From Methylococcaceae bacterium (GTDB lineage Bacteria > Pseudomonadota > Gammaproteobacteria > Methylococcales > Methylomonadaceae), in contig JAKIVF010000035.1 of assembly GCA_021647145.1 (NCBI GenBank), positions 1 through 29,371 on the forward strand: a DNA stretch of 29,371 nucleotides, read 5' to 3'. Positions within the stretch are counted from its first letter, which is position 1. Every line of letters starts with the position of its first letter. Below the pieces are notes generated by a model. That model was given only the letters and a program-made list of their open reading frames with translations, had not been told where the DNA came from and ran no database searches. Position numbers and translations under genes: made by a program. Shown piece by piece: positions 1-8,095 of this stretch.

Positions 1-232
1 AATTCTTCCTAACGAAACACTATCTTTTTCCGAAAGCCCAACAAGTGCCTTTAGCATGGGGAACTTCGAATACATTATCAGCTCTGACGTTGAAATATCG
101 CCCCCTGACGAAGCTAGTTATACTAGAAAATATTCTTGCAGAATAAGATATCTAGAAAAGGACGACACGACTAATATTACAGACCCTGACAACTGGTCAA
201 TTTCTGGAATTGCTGGATTAGATAATATCTAG
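1..232 (+). CDS. 3' end of an unknown protein (partial, start outside window)
   Basis: An open frame enters from the left edge (frame beginning at base 2) and stops with TAG at 230-232, giving 76 residues ending in SGIAGLDNI. The piece is polar, with several acidic residues (EKDD, DPDNWS) and one cysteine, and has no membrane segment. I do not recognise a family. It is followed by a long perfect hairpin that probably closes this transcription unit. The reading is supported only by the lack of stops and by the downstream hairpin, so it could be a chance frame. Confidence 0.5.
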   Translation, partial: ILPNETLSFSESPTSAFSMGNFEYIISSDVEISPPDEASYTRKYSCRIRYLEKDDTTNITDPDNWSISGIAGLDNI

Positions 233-279
233 AATTTGCTGAATTAACTTTTACACTTAGAATTACAAAACAACTAAAA

Positions 280-322
280 TTAAGATAGAGAATAAATAAT
301 AGTTATTTATTCTCTATCTTAA
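280..322. terminator. Long perfect inverted repeat, probable transcript end
   Basis: Arms of 20 bases at 280-299 and 303-322 are exact reverse complements around a 3-base loop. The stem is AT-rich and has no U-tract on either side, so it is not a textbook intrinsic terminator. It lies 48 bases after the partial gene and about 145 bases beyond the stop of the minus-strand DUF411 gene, so it may mark the end of both. Confidence 0.5.
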
Positions 323-466
323 GATTCTGTTTAATTAAGAAAAGCGGACATTACCGCTACTTTTTAAAACAAACAAAATACCCCTTCAGATAACTTTATC
401 AAGTCATTAAATAAAACTCCTTACAAAAAATTACCCCACTTCTAACTTTAAATAACAACTTTATCC

Positions 467-916
467 TCACTCATATTTGCTAAATACACGATAGTTATTT
501 TTTTTATCAAATGAAACCACCTCATATGGATCTTTTTTTCCACCCATTTCCATTCCAGGCGTTCCTACTGGCATTCCAGGAACTGAAATACCAACAACAT
601 CAGGCTTATTTTTCAGCAGTTTCATTATATCTTTTGCAGGAACATGACCTTCCACAACATAACCATTTACAAAAGCTGTGTGACAAGAAGCCATACTCTG
701 CGGCACGCCATATTTGTCCTTTACTATTTGTACATCATCAACAATATAATCCTTAACAATAAATTTATTTTCTTTCAAATGACTCACCCACTTACTACAG
801 CAACCGCAAGATGCACTCCTATACACCTTTATTTCTATTGGCTTATCAACCTCTGCTTTTATATTAAAAGTAAAAACCAGCAAAATAATAAAAAACTCAA
901 CTCTTATTCTATTCAT
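467..916 (-). CDS. DUF411 family metal-binding periplasmic protein
   Basis: This is a small exported protein of the DUF411 family, often found near copper-handling genes and thought to bind metal. The start at 916 gives 149 residues and has GGAGAA just upstream. A start 12 bases earlier (928) is possible but less well placed. Residues 1-21 form a signal peptide (MNRIR, a hydrophobic stretch, then KAE). The family signature is the thioredoxin-like CGCC at 37-40 inside VYRSASCGCC, followed by SCHTAF at 77-82 with a second cysteine-histidine pair, and a methionine/glycine-rich stretch GMPVGTPGMEMG near 117-128. The gene overlaps the end of yjbQ by 8 bases, so the two are probably translated together. 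Family assignment is firm; the copper role is inferred from the family. Confidence 0.88.
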   Translation of the reverse strand: MNRIRVEFFIILLVFTFNIKAEVDKPIEIKVYRSASCGCCSKWVSHLKENKFIVKDYIVDDVQIVKDKYGVPQSMASCHTAFVNGYVVEGHVPAKDIMKLLKNKPDVVGISVPGMPVGTPGMEMGGKKDPYEVVSFDKKNNYRVFSKYE

Positions 917-1337
917 AATCTTCTCCATTCAATGTAACTATTATTTTTCTACTCTCTGCACTATTCCTATGCTCACACAAATAAATCCCTTGCCAGGTTC
1001 CTATTTGTAATCTTCCTCCAAAAACAGGTATTGTTATACTTTCTCCTAGAATTACTGCTTTTAAATGTGCGGGCATATCATCTTCACCTTCTAATATGTG
1101 CTGATAATAAGGTTCGTTCTCTGGGACAGCCCGACTAAAATATGACTCCATATCTCGTCTAACATCAGGATCAGCATTTTCATTAATTGCTAGTGATGCC
1201 GAGGTATGCTGAATAAACAAATGAAATAACCCGACTTTGATACGTTCTAATTCAGGCACCGAAACTAAAACCTCATCAGTTATTAAATGAAACCCCCTTT
1301 GTTTTTTTAATAATTCAATTGTTCTTTGAACCCACAT
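909..1337 (-). CDS. yjbQ: YjbQ family protein (UPF0047)
   Basis: This belongs to the YjbQ/UPF0047 family, sometimes annotated as secondary thiamine-phosphate synthase; its physiological role is uncertain. I choose the ATG at 1337 (142 residues, MWVQRTIELL), because family members begin with MW and a GGAGGA site lies 10 bases upstream. A TTG-initiated extension of seven residues exists but is not needed. Conserved features are QHTSASLAINENADPDVR (43-60), the EGEDDMPAHLK segment (83-93), GTWQGIYL (103-110) and EHR (112-114). These histidines and acidic residues line the family's putative metal site. It is the first gene of a two-gene minus-strand unit with the DUF411 protein. Confidence 0.93.
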   Translation of the reverse strand: MWVQRTIELLKKQRGFHLITDEVLVSVPELERIKVGLFHLFIQHTSASLAINENADPDVRRDMESYFSRAVPENEPYYQHILEGEDDMPAHLKAVILGESITIPVFGGRLQIGTWQGIYLCEHRNSAESRKIIVTLNGEDYE

Positions 1338-1482
1338 TTGTTTTCTATCCTCCATCAAGCTTTACCTGCTTCACAAGTTTTGTTTTAGCTTTCTGCACAT
1401 AATACCAACTAACGATTAATCTATCCGAACTTAACAAAAGAAACGCACATTCCCTTTTAAAGTCCGTTTATCAATACTTTTA

Positions 1483-1511
1483 TTGACACATTATCTCAAT
1501 AAATTTAGAAT
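1483..1511 (+). promoter_or_regulatory. Candidate sigma70 promoter upstream of recD
   Basis: TTGACA at 1483-1488 and TAGAAT at 1506-1511 are separated by exactly 17 bases. This matches the consensus at 11 of 12 positions. The predicted start near 1518 would leave an unusually long leader of about 145 bases before recD. Confidence 0.6.
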
Positions 1512-1637
1512 TCTTAAACAATCAAAAATAGCTTTATTTCTTTAGCTAAAACTTTTTTTGCACAAATCCATTTGCCGATACCTAGAATCAATTATCAAAC
1601 TTATTGTTCTACACATAACATAGACGCTCTAATAAAG

Positions 1638-1652
1638 TTTATAGTCTATAAA
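1638..1652. promoter_or_regulatory. 15-base palindrome just before recD
   Basis: TTTATAG and CTATAAA are exact reverse complements around a single T. The site ends 10 bases before the recD start codon, where it could act as an operator or affect translation. No family of binding protein is implied by the sequence. Confidence 0.3.
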
Positions 1653-1662
1653 GCTTTCTTGT

Positions 1663-3309
1663 ATGAATAACCCACCCCAAATTTCTCGACTTGATTCCGC
1701 TTCCTCTAAATTCTTATTCCAGCATTCCATGCTTGAAAAAGACAAAAAAAAAGAATTTCAATGTTTAATTTCAAAATTATCTTCTCATCTAGCTCAAGGC
1801 CATAATTGTATCTATATTAATCAAGCCGAACAATTTCTTGCTCAGTCTTCTGGATTAGTAACCAAAAACCATTCAAACCCTTTACCTTTAATAGTAGAGA
1901 ATGACCGGTTATATTTTTTTCGTTACTGGTTTTATGAAAACAGATTAGCCAACCAAATCAAAGAACTACTCTCTCCTATTTCTACCGAGACAGGACTATC
2001 AACTCTACTCAATAGCTACTTCACTCAATATTCAGATGAAATTGACTGGCAAAAATATGCTGCAAAAAAGGCGATAACCCATTCTTTTAGCATTATTACA
2101 GGTGGACCAGGAACAGGAAAAACGACAACAATAGTAAAAATTTTAGCCATCTTATTAGAGATAGCCGAAACCAAAGAATTATCCTTACTTATTGCAATAG
2201 CTGCCCCAACAGGTAAAGCAGCAAAACGCCTGCAAGAATCAATAAACCTCAGCAAAAAAACACTAACTTGCTCAGAAGCCATCAAAAAACGAATAGCTAT
2301 AACACCAACGACTGTGCATCGTTTATTAGGATCTAATCATCTCACCCCCTATTTTAAACATAACGCCAAACATCCTCTCATCTATGACATTATCATTGTA
2401 GATGAAGCGTCTATGATTGACCTAGCCTTAATGAGTAAACTTGTTGATTCGTTAAAACCCAAAAGTAAATTTATTTTACTTGGAGACAAAGACCAATTAG
2501 CGTCAGTTGAATCAGGCACAGTATTGAGCGATCTAACGAACGCATTACCAGAGCATACCGTAGAACTTAAAAAATCATTTAGGTTTCAAGGGGAAATAAA
2601 AGAATTTTCTAATGTAGTTAACTCTCAATTACCTAAAATAGCCTGGAATATACTCAAGAATAGCCACCACCAAATCAGCTTGCTTGATGAAAAAAACCAA
2701 ACCAATTTTGTGGTCGAACAATACATACCTTATCTGGAACAAATAAAAAAAAATAGTGAGTTTAAAAAAATTTTTTCTACTTTCAACCAGTTTCAAATAC
2801 TTTGTGCCACGCGCCACGGAGAAAATGGAGTTATTGATATTAATAACAAGATAGAAAAAAGGCTAGCCAGGCAAAATATAATAAGATTAACTGGCCAATG
2901 GTATATTGGTCGCCCAATCATGGTTACCCAAAACAAACCAGAAATGCAACTCTATAACGGTGATATAGGTATTTGCTTGCAAGATAAACACACATCCACG
3001 TTAGCCATTTTTTTTCCTCATCCTGATGGTAGCAGTACAAAAAAGATCCTCCCCCACCGCCTTCCAGCACACGAAACCGTTTTTGCCATGTCTATACATA
3101 AAAGCCAAGGCTCTGAGTTTGACCACTGCCTTTGTATTTTACCAAACACAATGAGCCCAATTTTAAGTAAAGAACTCATATATACAGCAATCACACGCGC
3201 CAAAACAAAACTAATAATACAATCTACTTACTCTATTTTCAGCCAAGCATTACAAAAAAAAATTGTTCGAACAGGTGGGTTATTTGAGAAACTAAAGAAT
3301 GAGAACTAA
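1663..3309 (+). CDS. recD: RecD, helicase subunit of RecBCD (exodeoxyribonuclease V alpha)
   Basis: RecD is the 5'-3' superfamily 1 helicase subunit of RecBCD, which processes double-strand ends for recombination and degrades foreign linear DNA. The protein has 548 residues, somewhat shorter than the roughly 600 of E. coli RecD. Walker A is GGPGTGKT at 147-154, the APTGKAAKRL motif lies at 181-190, Walker B VDEAS at 246-250, and GDKDQLASVESG follows near 275-286. The C-terminal half carries HKSQGSEFDH and YTAITRAK, typical of RecD. The shorter N-terminal region resembles RecD rather than the longer RecD2. There is no clear ribosome site before the ATG. recB and recC, which normally precede recD, are not here: the upstream neighbour is yjbQ on the other strand, so recD has its own promoter. 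Confidence 0.93.
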   Translation: MNNPPQISRLDSASSKFLFQHSMLEKDKKKEFQCLISKLSSHLAQGHNCIYINQAEQFLAQSSGLVTKNHSNPLPLIVENDRLYFFRYWFYENRLANQIKELLSPISTETGLSTLLNSYFTQYSDEIDWQKYAAKKAITHSFSIITGGPGTGKTTTIVKILAILLEIAETKELSLLIAIAAPTGKAAKRLQESINLSKKTLTCSEAIKKRIAITPTTVHRLLGSNHLTPYFKHNAKHPLIYDIIIVDEASMIDLALMSKLVDSLKPKSKFILLGDKDQLASVESGTVLSDLTNALPEHTVELKKSFRFQGEIKEFSNVVNSQLPKIAWNILKNSHHQISLLDEKNQTNFVVEQYIPYLEQIKKNSEFKKIFSTFNQFQILCATRHGENGVIDINNKIEKRLARQNIIRLTGQWYIGRPIMVTQNKPEMQLYNGDIGICLQDKHTSTLAIFFPHPDGSSTKKILPHRLPAHETVFAMSIHKSQGSEFDHCLCILPNTMSPILSKELIYTAITRAKTKLIIQSTYSIFSQALQKKIVRTGGLFEKLKNEN

Positions 3310-3484
3310 ATTGTAGGCTGGGGACACCATGTATTTAGAGCAACGCACTAAATGCAGAAGCAATTACCGAGACTTTGCTTGTCTTCCTTTCGTTTAGCAA
3401 GCTCCATAATTATAACCGAAAAAAAGCAAATTAGAATTCTGACCATCCCTTAACTAGCGATAAAAGGCATTTACCATTATTAAA

Positions 3485-4489
3485 TTAATAATCTCTTTGT
3501 ACTGAAAATCTAGCTAACAAAACAAGAGCTTCTTTATATTCCGATTCTTCTAAACAGCTTAAAGCGTCAACTGCTTTTTCAACTGCCTCATTAGCACATT
3601 GCTCAGTATACTCAATTGCTTTAGTAGACAAAACTATTTTATAAACTTCACTAAACGCTTCTCTAGAACCTTGCCTAATAGCATCTATAATAACATTAGC
3701 TTCTTTTTCAGGCGCTTGAGAAACAGCATAAATCAATGGCAAAGTAGGCTTTCCCTCAGCCAAGTCATCACCTAAATTCTTCCCCAACTCTTCTGTTGTT
3801 GCCTTATAATCCAAAGCGTCATCAATCAGCTGAAAAGCAATACCTAGTTGTTGCCCATAAATAGCGAGTGCATCCTCTACCTCTTTATCAGACTTAGAAA
3901 TCACCGCGCCCAATCGAGTAGCAGCACTAAACAAGATAGCCGTTTTCCTGGCAATCACCTCCAGGTACTTTTCTTTCGTAGTATCAGGATTATTACAATT
4001 GAGAAGCTGTAAAACTTCACCTTCTGCAATCGCTGTGGTTGTTTTGGAAAGAATTTCCATAACTCGCATATTATTAGTTCGAACCATCATCTCAAATGCA
4101 CTGGAATATAGATAATCACCAACCAAAACACTGGCAGCATTACCCCATACAGCATTCGCTGTGTTTTTCCCTCTCCTTAAGTCAGACTCGTCAACAACAT
4201 CATCATGCAACAAAGTTGCCGTATGAATAAACTCAATAACTGCTGCCAAAATCAGATGATGATTATTAATACCCCCTAATGCCTTAGCAACCAGAAGCAG
4301 CAACATAGGCCTCAGCCTTTTTCCTCCACTACTAATGATATAGTGACCCATCTGATTAATTAGCAAAACATCTGAACTTAATTCATTAACAATTAATTTG
4401 TCAACTGCCTCAGCCTCTTTCACCGTTAATTTTTTTATTTCTTCAAAATCAATTGATTCCAAAGCTTTTACCGCATTTTCTGCTACCAT
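3485..4489 (-). CDS. ispB: Octaprenyl diphosphate synthase
   Basis: This is a long-chain trans-prenyl diphosphate synthase, which adds isopentenyl units to farnesyl diphosphate to make the side chain of ubiquinone. The ATG at 4489 gives 334 residues, close to IspB of E. coli (323). A TTG two codons upstream is the alternative. The first aspartate-rich motif is DDVVD (96-100), followed by RRGK. The second is DDALD (223-227) in QLIDDALDY, and GGKRLRP (55-61) binds the homoallylic diphosphate. The gene diverges from rplU, an arrangement conserved in many gammaproteobacteria. It converges with recD, leaving about 175 bases without a visible terminator. Chain length cannot be read with certainty from sequence. 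Confidence 0.93.
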   Translation of the reverse strand: MVAENAVKALESIDFEEIKKLTVKEAEAVDKLIVNELSSDVLLINQMGHYIISSGGKRLRPMLLLLVAKALGGINNHHLILAAVIEFIHTATLLHDDVVDESDLRRGKNTANAVWGNAASVLVGDYLYSSAFEMMVRTNNMRVMEILSKTTTAIAEGEVLQLLNCNNPDTTKEKYLEVIARKTAILFSAATRLGAVISKSDKEVEDALAIYGQQLGIAFQLIDDALDYKATTEELGKNLGDDLAEGKPTLPLIYAVSQAPEKEANVIIDAIRQGSREAFSEVYKIVLSTKAIEYTEQCANEAVEKAVDALSCLEESEYKEALVLLARFSVQRDY

Positions 4490-4531
4490 TCTCAATAATA
4501 CTATTGTCTATAATCCGATAATCAACCACCC

Positions 4532-4561
4532 ATGCTATTGAAAAACACTAGGTGGTGTCAA
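4532..4561 (-). promoter_or_regulatory. Weak candidate promoter for ispB
   Basis: On the minus strand TTGACA (4561-4556) is followed after 18 bases by TAGCAT (4537-4532). The -35 box is perfect and the -10 box matches only four of six positions. It overlaps two interlocked inverted repeats (4524-4565). Confidence 0.3.
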
Positions 4562-4614
4562 TAGCTTTATTATGTTATTTTATCATATTGCTATTGGCGA
4601 CCAATAATTTAAAG

Positions 4615-4643
4615 TTGACGTAGCTTAATTTTAAACATATAAT
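4615..4643 (+). promoter_or_regulatory. Strong sigma70 promoter for rplU-rpmA
   Basis: TTGACG (4615-4620) and a perfect TATAAT (4638-4643) are separated by 17 bases. The expected start is near 4650, leaving a leader of about 40 bases before rplU. This fits the high expression needed for ribosomal protein genes. Confidence 0.78.
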
Positions 4644-4690
4644 TTTCTGTTCACTTTTAACAGATTAAATGCTTGACGGGGCTTTCGTAG

Positions 4691-5002
4691 ATGTACGCTG
4701 TAATTCAAACAGGTGGTAAACAGTACCGTGTAGAAGAAGGTACGACCCTAAAAATAGAGAAACTTGAACTTGGCACTGGCGATAGCGTAGAGTTCGATAA
4801 AGTATTAATGATTCAATCTGACAATGAAACTAAAATTGGCCAACCTTATGTTGAGTCAGGAAAAGTTACAGCTGAGGTTATCTCTCAAGGCAGACATAAA
4901 AAAATAAAAATCATTAAATTCAAAAGACGAAAGCACCACATGAAACAAATGGGGCATCGTCAATACTTCACAGAAATCCAGGTTACTGGTATATCTGCAT
5001 AA
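4691..5002 (+). CDS. rplU: 50S ribosomal protein L21
   Basis: L21 is a structural protein of the large ribosomal subunit that contacts 23S rRNA. The 103-residue length equals that of the E. coli protein. The sequence starts MYAVIQTGGKQYRVEEG, the family hallmark, and has the basic stretch KFKRRKHHMKQMGHRQ near 77-92 and the ending QVTGISA. It is the first gene after a strong promoter, with rpmA 15 bases downstream. The ribosome binding site is weak (ACGGGG about 10 bases upstream), but the start is fixed by family alignment. Confidence 0.98.
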   Translation: MYAVIQTGGKQYRVEEGTTLKIEKLELGTGDSVEFDKVLMIQSDNETKIGQPYVESGKVTAEVISQGRHKKIKIIKFKRRKHHMKQMGHRQYFTEIQVTGISA

Positions 5003-5017
5003 AATCAGGAGTAAAAA

Positions 5018-5278
5018 ATGGCTCATAAAAAAGCAGGCGGCAGCACAAGAAACGGGCGAGATTCTAACGCCAAAAGGCTTGGCGTCAAAAGATATGGTGG
5101 ACAAGAAGTTCTTGCAGGAAACATTCTGGTTCGTCAACGTGGAACAAAGTTTCATGCGGGCGACAATGTTGGTATGGGCAAAGATCATACTTTATTTGCA
5201 ACTGCAAACGGAAAGGTAACTTTTCTAGAAAAAGGTCCTAAAAACCGCAAATACATCAGTATTATGGTTGCCGCATAG
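5018..5278 (+). CDS. rpmA: 50S ribosomal protein L27
   Basis: L27 reaches the peptidyl transferase centre with its N-terminal tail and supports tRNA placement. The protein has 86 residues, with the typical start MAHKKAGGSTRNGRDS, the RLGVKRYGGQ segment, and GPKNRKYISI near the end. The start is not preceded by the cleavable leader seen in Firmicutes. AGGAG lies 6 bases before the ATG. It is co-transcribed with rplU and closed by an intrinsic terminator about 30 bases downstream. Confidence 0.98.
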   Translation: MAHKKAGGSTRNGRDSNAKRLGVKRYGGQEVLAGNILVRQRGTKFHAGDNVGMGKDHTLFATANGKVTFLEKGPKNRKYISIMVAA

Positions 5279-5306
5279 CGCAAAAAGTAAACATAATTAC
5301 TGACCA

Positions 5307-5339
5307 AAAGCCTCGTTAATTACGGGGCTTTTTTGTTTT
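5307..5339 (+). terminator. Intrinsic terminator after rpmA
   Basis: Arms AAAGCCTCG (5307-5315) and CGGGGCTTT (5323-5331) pair with one G-T wobble around a 7-base loop. A T-run with one interruption follows (5329-5339). The position directly after rpmA fits the end of the rplU-rpmA transcript. Confidence 0.85.
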
Positions 5340-5394
5340 ACAGCCCCATGGACTGAAAAACTTACAACTCACCTACAATCTAAACAAAACGTTT

Positions 5395-5423
5395 TTGCCA
5401 AATTATTTTAGGCTTTTCATAGT
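5395..5423 (+). promoter_or_regulatory. Candidate promoter for obgE-proB
   Basis: TTGCCA (5395-5400) and CATAGT (5418-5423) are 17 bases apart. The boxes match the consensus at five and four of six positions. It lies between the rpmA terminator and obgE, where a promoter is expected, with a leader of about 40 bases. Confidence 0.4.
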
Positions 5424-5470
5424 TCAGCCATCACACCTTTTCGCAAAAACAAAACTTAACTCAAGAAAAA

Positions 5471-6505
5471 ATGAGATTTGTTGACGAAGCTGAAATTCGT
5501 GTAGAAGCAGGCGCTGGTGGAAATGGCATCGCTACCTTTCGAAGAGAAAAATATATTCCCATGGGAGGACCTGATGGTGGCGACGGTGGCGACGGTGGCA
5601 GTATTTATCTTATCGCTACTGAAAACGTCAACACCTTAGCCGACTTTCGATTCAACTCCTTACATAAAGCTCAACGCGGACAAAACGGCATGGGACGCAA
5701 CTGTACTGGAAAAAAAGGCAAAGATCTCTACCTACCAGTTCCTCCTGGCACCCTTGTATATACAAGCGACACAGATGAAAAAATTGGAGACTTAATAACT
5801 ACCGGAGATACCCTGTTAGTTGCAAAAGGAGGCTTTCATGGCCTTGGAAATACTCGTTTCAAAAGCAGTATAAACAGAACACCTCAACAGTTTTCAAAAG
5901 GTAAACCGGGTGAATTTAGATCACTAAAGCTCGAACTCATGGTGATTGCCGATGTAGGGTTATTAGGCTTGCCTAATGCTGGAAAATCCAGTCTAATTCG
6001 CTCTGTTTCATCTGCAAAACCAAAAGTAGCAGACTACCCATTTACAACATTACACCCTAACCTTGGAGTAGTTCGAGTAGACGACCTAAGAAGCTTTGTT
6101 ATCGCAGATATACCCGGCGTTATTGAAGGTGCAGCAGAAGGACTAGGATTAGGATTGCAATTTTTAAAGCACCTTTCTAGAACAGGGGTATTATTACACC
6201 TAGTTGACGTAATGCCCTATGAATCACAAGAAACCCCTGCCGAAGCAGCAATAAAAATAATAAATGAAATAAAAAAATGGAGCGACGAACTCGCCAACAA
6301 GCCTCGTTGGCTTATTTTAAATAAAATTGATCGCCTTTTAGAGGAAGAAGTTGAAGACCACTGTAACACTATAATTAAAGAGCTTAGCTGGACAGGCCCT
6401 GTATTTAAAATCTCAGCACTTAAAAAACAAGGCACACAAGAGTTAATGTACGCAATCATGGACTTTTTAGATCAACAACGAGACAACTGTAATGAACAGG
6501 AGTGA
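5471..6505 (+). CDS. obgE: GTPase ObgE/CgtA
   Basis: Obg is an essential GTPase that binds the 50S subunit and links ribosome assembly to growth and stress. The protein has 344 residues. The glycine-rich Obg fold occupies about 1-158 (GAGGNGIATFRREKYIPMGG, GGDGGDGGS, GGFHGLGN). The G domain follows: G1 GLPNAGKS (166-173), switch I with FTTLHPNLG (191-199), G3 DIPG (213-216), G4 NKID (284-287) and G5 SAL (315-317). The C-terminal tail is short, as in many gammaproteobacteria. Position after rplU-rpmA is the classic context. It overlaps proB by 14 bases, so the two are probably translationally coupled. Confidence 0.97.
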   Translation: MRFVDEAEIRVEAGAGGNGIATFRREKYIPMGGPDGGDGGDGGSIYLIATENVNTLADFRFNSLHKAQRGQNGMGRNCTGKKGKDLYLPVPPGTLVYTSDTDEKIGDLITTGDTLLVAKGGFHGLGNTRFKSSINRTPQQFSKGKPGEFRSLKLELMVIADVGLLGLPNAGKSSLIRSVSSAKPKVADYPFTTLHPNLGVVRVDDLRSFVIADIPGVIEGAAEGLGLGLQFLKHLSRTGVLLHLVDVMPYESQETPAEAAIKIINEIKKWSDELANKPRWLILNKIDRLLEEEVEDHCNTIIKELSWTGPVFKISALKKQGTQELMYAIMDFLDQQRDNCNEQE

Positions 6506-7613
6506 TTTTCCTAAAGCAAATCGCATTGTTGTAAAAATTGGCAGCTCTCTTCTAACAGATGGCGGACGCGGACTTAACAAGCAAGCCATTTCTGACTGGG
6601 TTGAACAAATTGCCAACATCAGCTTAGGAAACAAAGATATTCTACTCGTCTCATCAGGCTCAGTTGCAGAAGGTATTAGCCGACTAGGCCTCAAGCAGCG
6701 ACCCAATACTTTACACGAATTACAGGCAGCCGCCTCTGTTGGCCAAATGGGGCTAATCAAAACCTTTGAAGATTACTTTCAAAAACATAACCTTCACGCG
6801 GCTCAAGTACTACTAACCCATGATGACCTGTCAAACCGCCAACGCTATTTAAATGCCAGAAACACACTCTTGGCTCTCATTGAATTTAACACAATCCCCG
6901 TTATCAATGAAAATGATGCTGTAGCTACAGAAGAAATTCGATTTGGAGATAATGATACTCTGGCAGCCTTAGTTACAAACCTGATTGGAGCAGATTTATT
7001 AATTATCCTGACTGACCAAGAGGGCTTAATGGACTCTAACCCAAACATCAACCCTGACGCACAACTTATAACTACTGCTCTCACTAACGACCCTTCTCTT
7101 GACGATGTCGCAGGGGATAGCACAAGCGGTCTAGGTAGAGGCGGTATGTTTACCAAAATACAAGCCGCCCGACTAGCTGCTCGCTCAGGCACTGCAACTG
7201 TTATTGCTTCGGGAAACGAGAGCAACATAATAAAAAGAATTATTTCGGGTGAAGAACTGGGGACTTTTTTAGTCCCGAATATAGACCCAATTGCAGCAAG
7301 AAAACAATGGCTTGCCGGGCAACTTAAAATCAGAGGACAACTCGTATTAGATAATGGTGCTGTCAATAAGTTACAAAACTCAGGAAAAAGCTTGCTCGCT
7401 GTTGGCGTTAAATCTTTTACCGGCCAATTTAACCGAGGAGACCTTGTTACCTGCATTTCAAACGGTGGTACAGAAATAGCTCGCGGCTTAATCAATTATA
7501 ATTCAGAAGAAAGCAAAAAAATAATTGGAAAACCAAGTGCAGACTTTGAAAAATTACTCGGATATGCCGACAACGCTGAATTGATTCACAGAGATAATTT
7601 AGTTCTACTTTAA
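6492..7613 (+). CDS. proB: Glutamate 5-kinase
   Basis: ProB phosphorylates L-glutamate to gamma-glutamyl phosphate, the first and feedback-controlled step of proline synthesis, in the cytoplasm. The 373-residue length fits the two-domain form: an amino acid kinase domain (VVKIGSSLLTDGG from 13, NENDAVATEEIRFGDND near 137, GRGGMFTKIQAARLA near 216) followed by a C-terminal PUA domain from about 280 (RGQLVLDNGA, FNRGDLV). The gene begins inside the last codons of obgE. proA is not in this window. A bidirectional terminator follows. Confidence 0.97.
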   Translation: MNRSDFPKANRIVVKIGSSLLTDGGRGLNKQAISDWVEQIANISLGNKDILLVSSGSVAEGISRLGLKQRPNTLHELQAAASVGQMGLIKTFEDYFQKHNLHAAQVLLTHDDLSNRQRYLNARNTLLALIEFNTIPVINENDAVATEEIRFGDNDTLAALVTNLIGADLLIILTDQEGLMDSNPNINPDAQLITTALTNDPSLDDVAGDSTSGLGRGGMFTKIQAARLAARSGTATVIASGNESNIIKRIISGEELGTFLVPNIDPIAARKQWLAGQLKIRGQLVLDNGAVNKLQNSGKSLLAVGVKSFTGQFNRGDLVTCISNGGTEIARGLINYNSEESKKIIGKPSADFEKLLGYADNAELIHRDNLVLL

Positions 7614-7682
7614 ACCTATTGATCTATCAAGAAAGAAACCAACTTGTTTATGAGTTAAAGCAATTGAAAATAGGCCGCTCAA

Positions 7683-7722
7683 AAAAAAGGCCCGCACTCC
7701 AACTAGAATGCCGGCCTTTTTT
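7683..7722. terminator. Bidirectional terminator between proB and rpsT
   Basis: AAAAAAGGCC (7683-7692) pairs exactly with GGCCTTTTTT (7713-7722), and inner GCA/TGC pairs extend the stem. A run of T on the plus side and a run of eight A (T on the minus strand) on the other side let it end both the proB and the convergent rpsT transcripts. Confidence 0.88.
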
Positions 7723-7739
7723 GAATGAACCGCCCTATT

Positions 7740-8003
7740 CTAGGTCATTGCATGAACTTTCGAGTTCAACCTACTCTTATTGCGTGATGCTTTATTTTTA
7801 TGAATAAGCCCTTTAGATACCGCAGTATCAATAATTGGAACAGCAGTTTTAAATGCGGCCTGCGCCCGCTCTTTATCACCAGATTCAACAGCAGCAAGCA
7901 CTTTTTTTATAAAAGTACGCATGTTGCTACGTTGCCCTGCATTACGAATGCGACTTTTTTCTGCCTGACGTGCTCTTTTTTTAGCCTGTGCTGTATTAGC
8001 CAT
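7740..8003 (-). CDS. rpsT: 30S ribosomal protein S20
   Basis: S20 is a primary 16S rRNA-binding protein of the small subunit. The protein has 87 residues, the same as in E. coli, with the typical start MANTAQAKKRARQAEK, the basic RNMRTFIKK-type helix and the ending GLIHKNKASRNKSRLNSKV. It is monocistronic, has its own strong promoter (8040-8068), and ends at the shared terminator with proB. Its position facing away from murJ is common in gammaproteobacteria. Confidence 0.98.
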   Translation of the reverse strand: MANTAQAKKRARQAEKSRIRNAGQRSNMRTFIKKVLAAVESGDKERAQAAFKTAVPIIDTAVSKGLIHKNKASRNKSRLNSKVHAMT

Positions 8004-8039
8004 GTTACCAATTCTGTCTGTGTTAAATAAGAACCGCGT

Positions 8040-8068
8040 ATTATCTTGTTAAATGATATGATTGTCAA
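8040..8068 (-). promoter_or_regulatory. Strong sigma70 promoter for rpsT
   Basis: On the minus strand TTGACA (8068-8063) is followed after 17 bases by GATAAT (8045-8040). This matches the consensus at 11 of 12 positions. The start near 8033 gives a short leader of about 30 bases. Confidence 0.72.
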
Positions 8069-8095
8069 CTTTTTTGTAGCCTTATTTATATTACA

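Larger units (their letters stand above)
1359..1662. other. Intergenic region between yjbQ and recD
   Basis: This is about 300 bases of AT-rich sequence between the divergent yjbQ and recD. It contains a good sigma70-type promoter facing recD (1483-1511), a weak TAGCT...AGCTA hairpin followed by a T-run near 1530-1558, and a 15-base palindrome (1638-1652) just before recD. I see no open frame worth calling. Confidence 0.6.

Noticed and set aside
3310..3484. Possible terminator between convergent recD and ispB.
   Set aside because: Only a weak, mismatched TTGCTT/AGCAA pairing is present and there is no T-run, so no terminator is called.
6845..7495. A 216-codon open frame on the minus strand inside proB.
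   Set aside because: It lies fully within the well supported proB, and its composition is that of a reversed gene (rich in S, P, R, L) with no recognisable motif.
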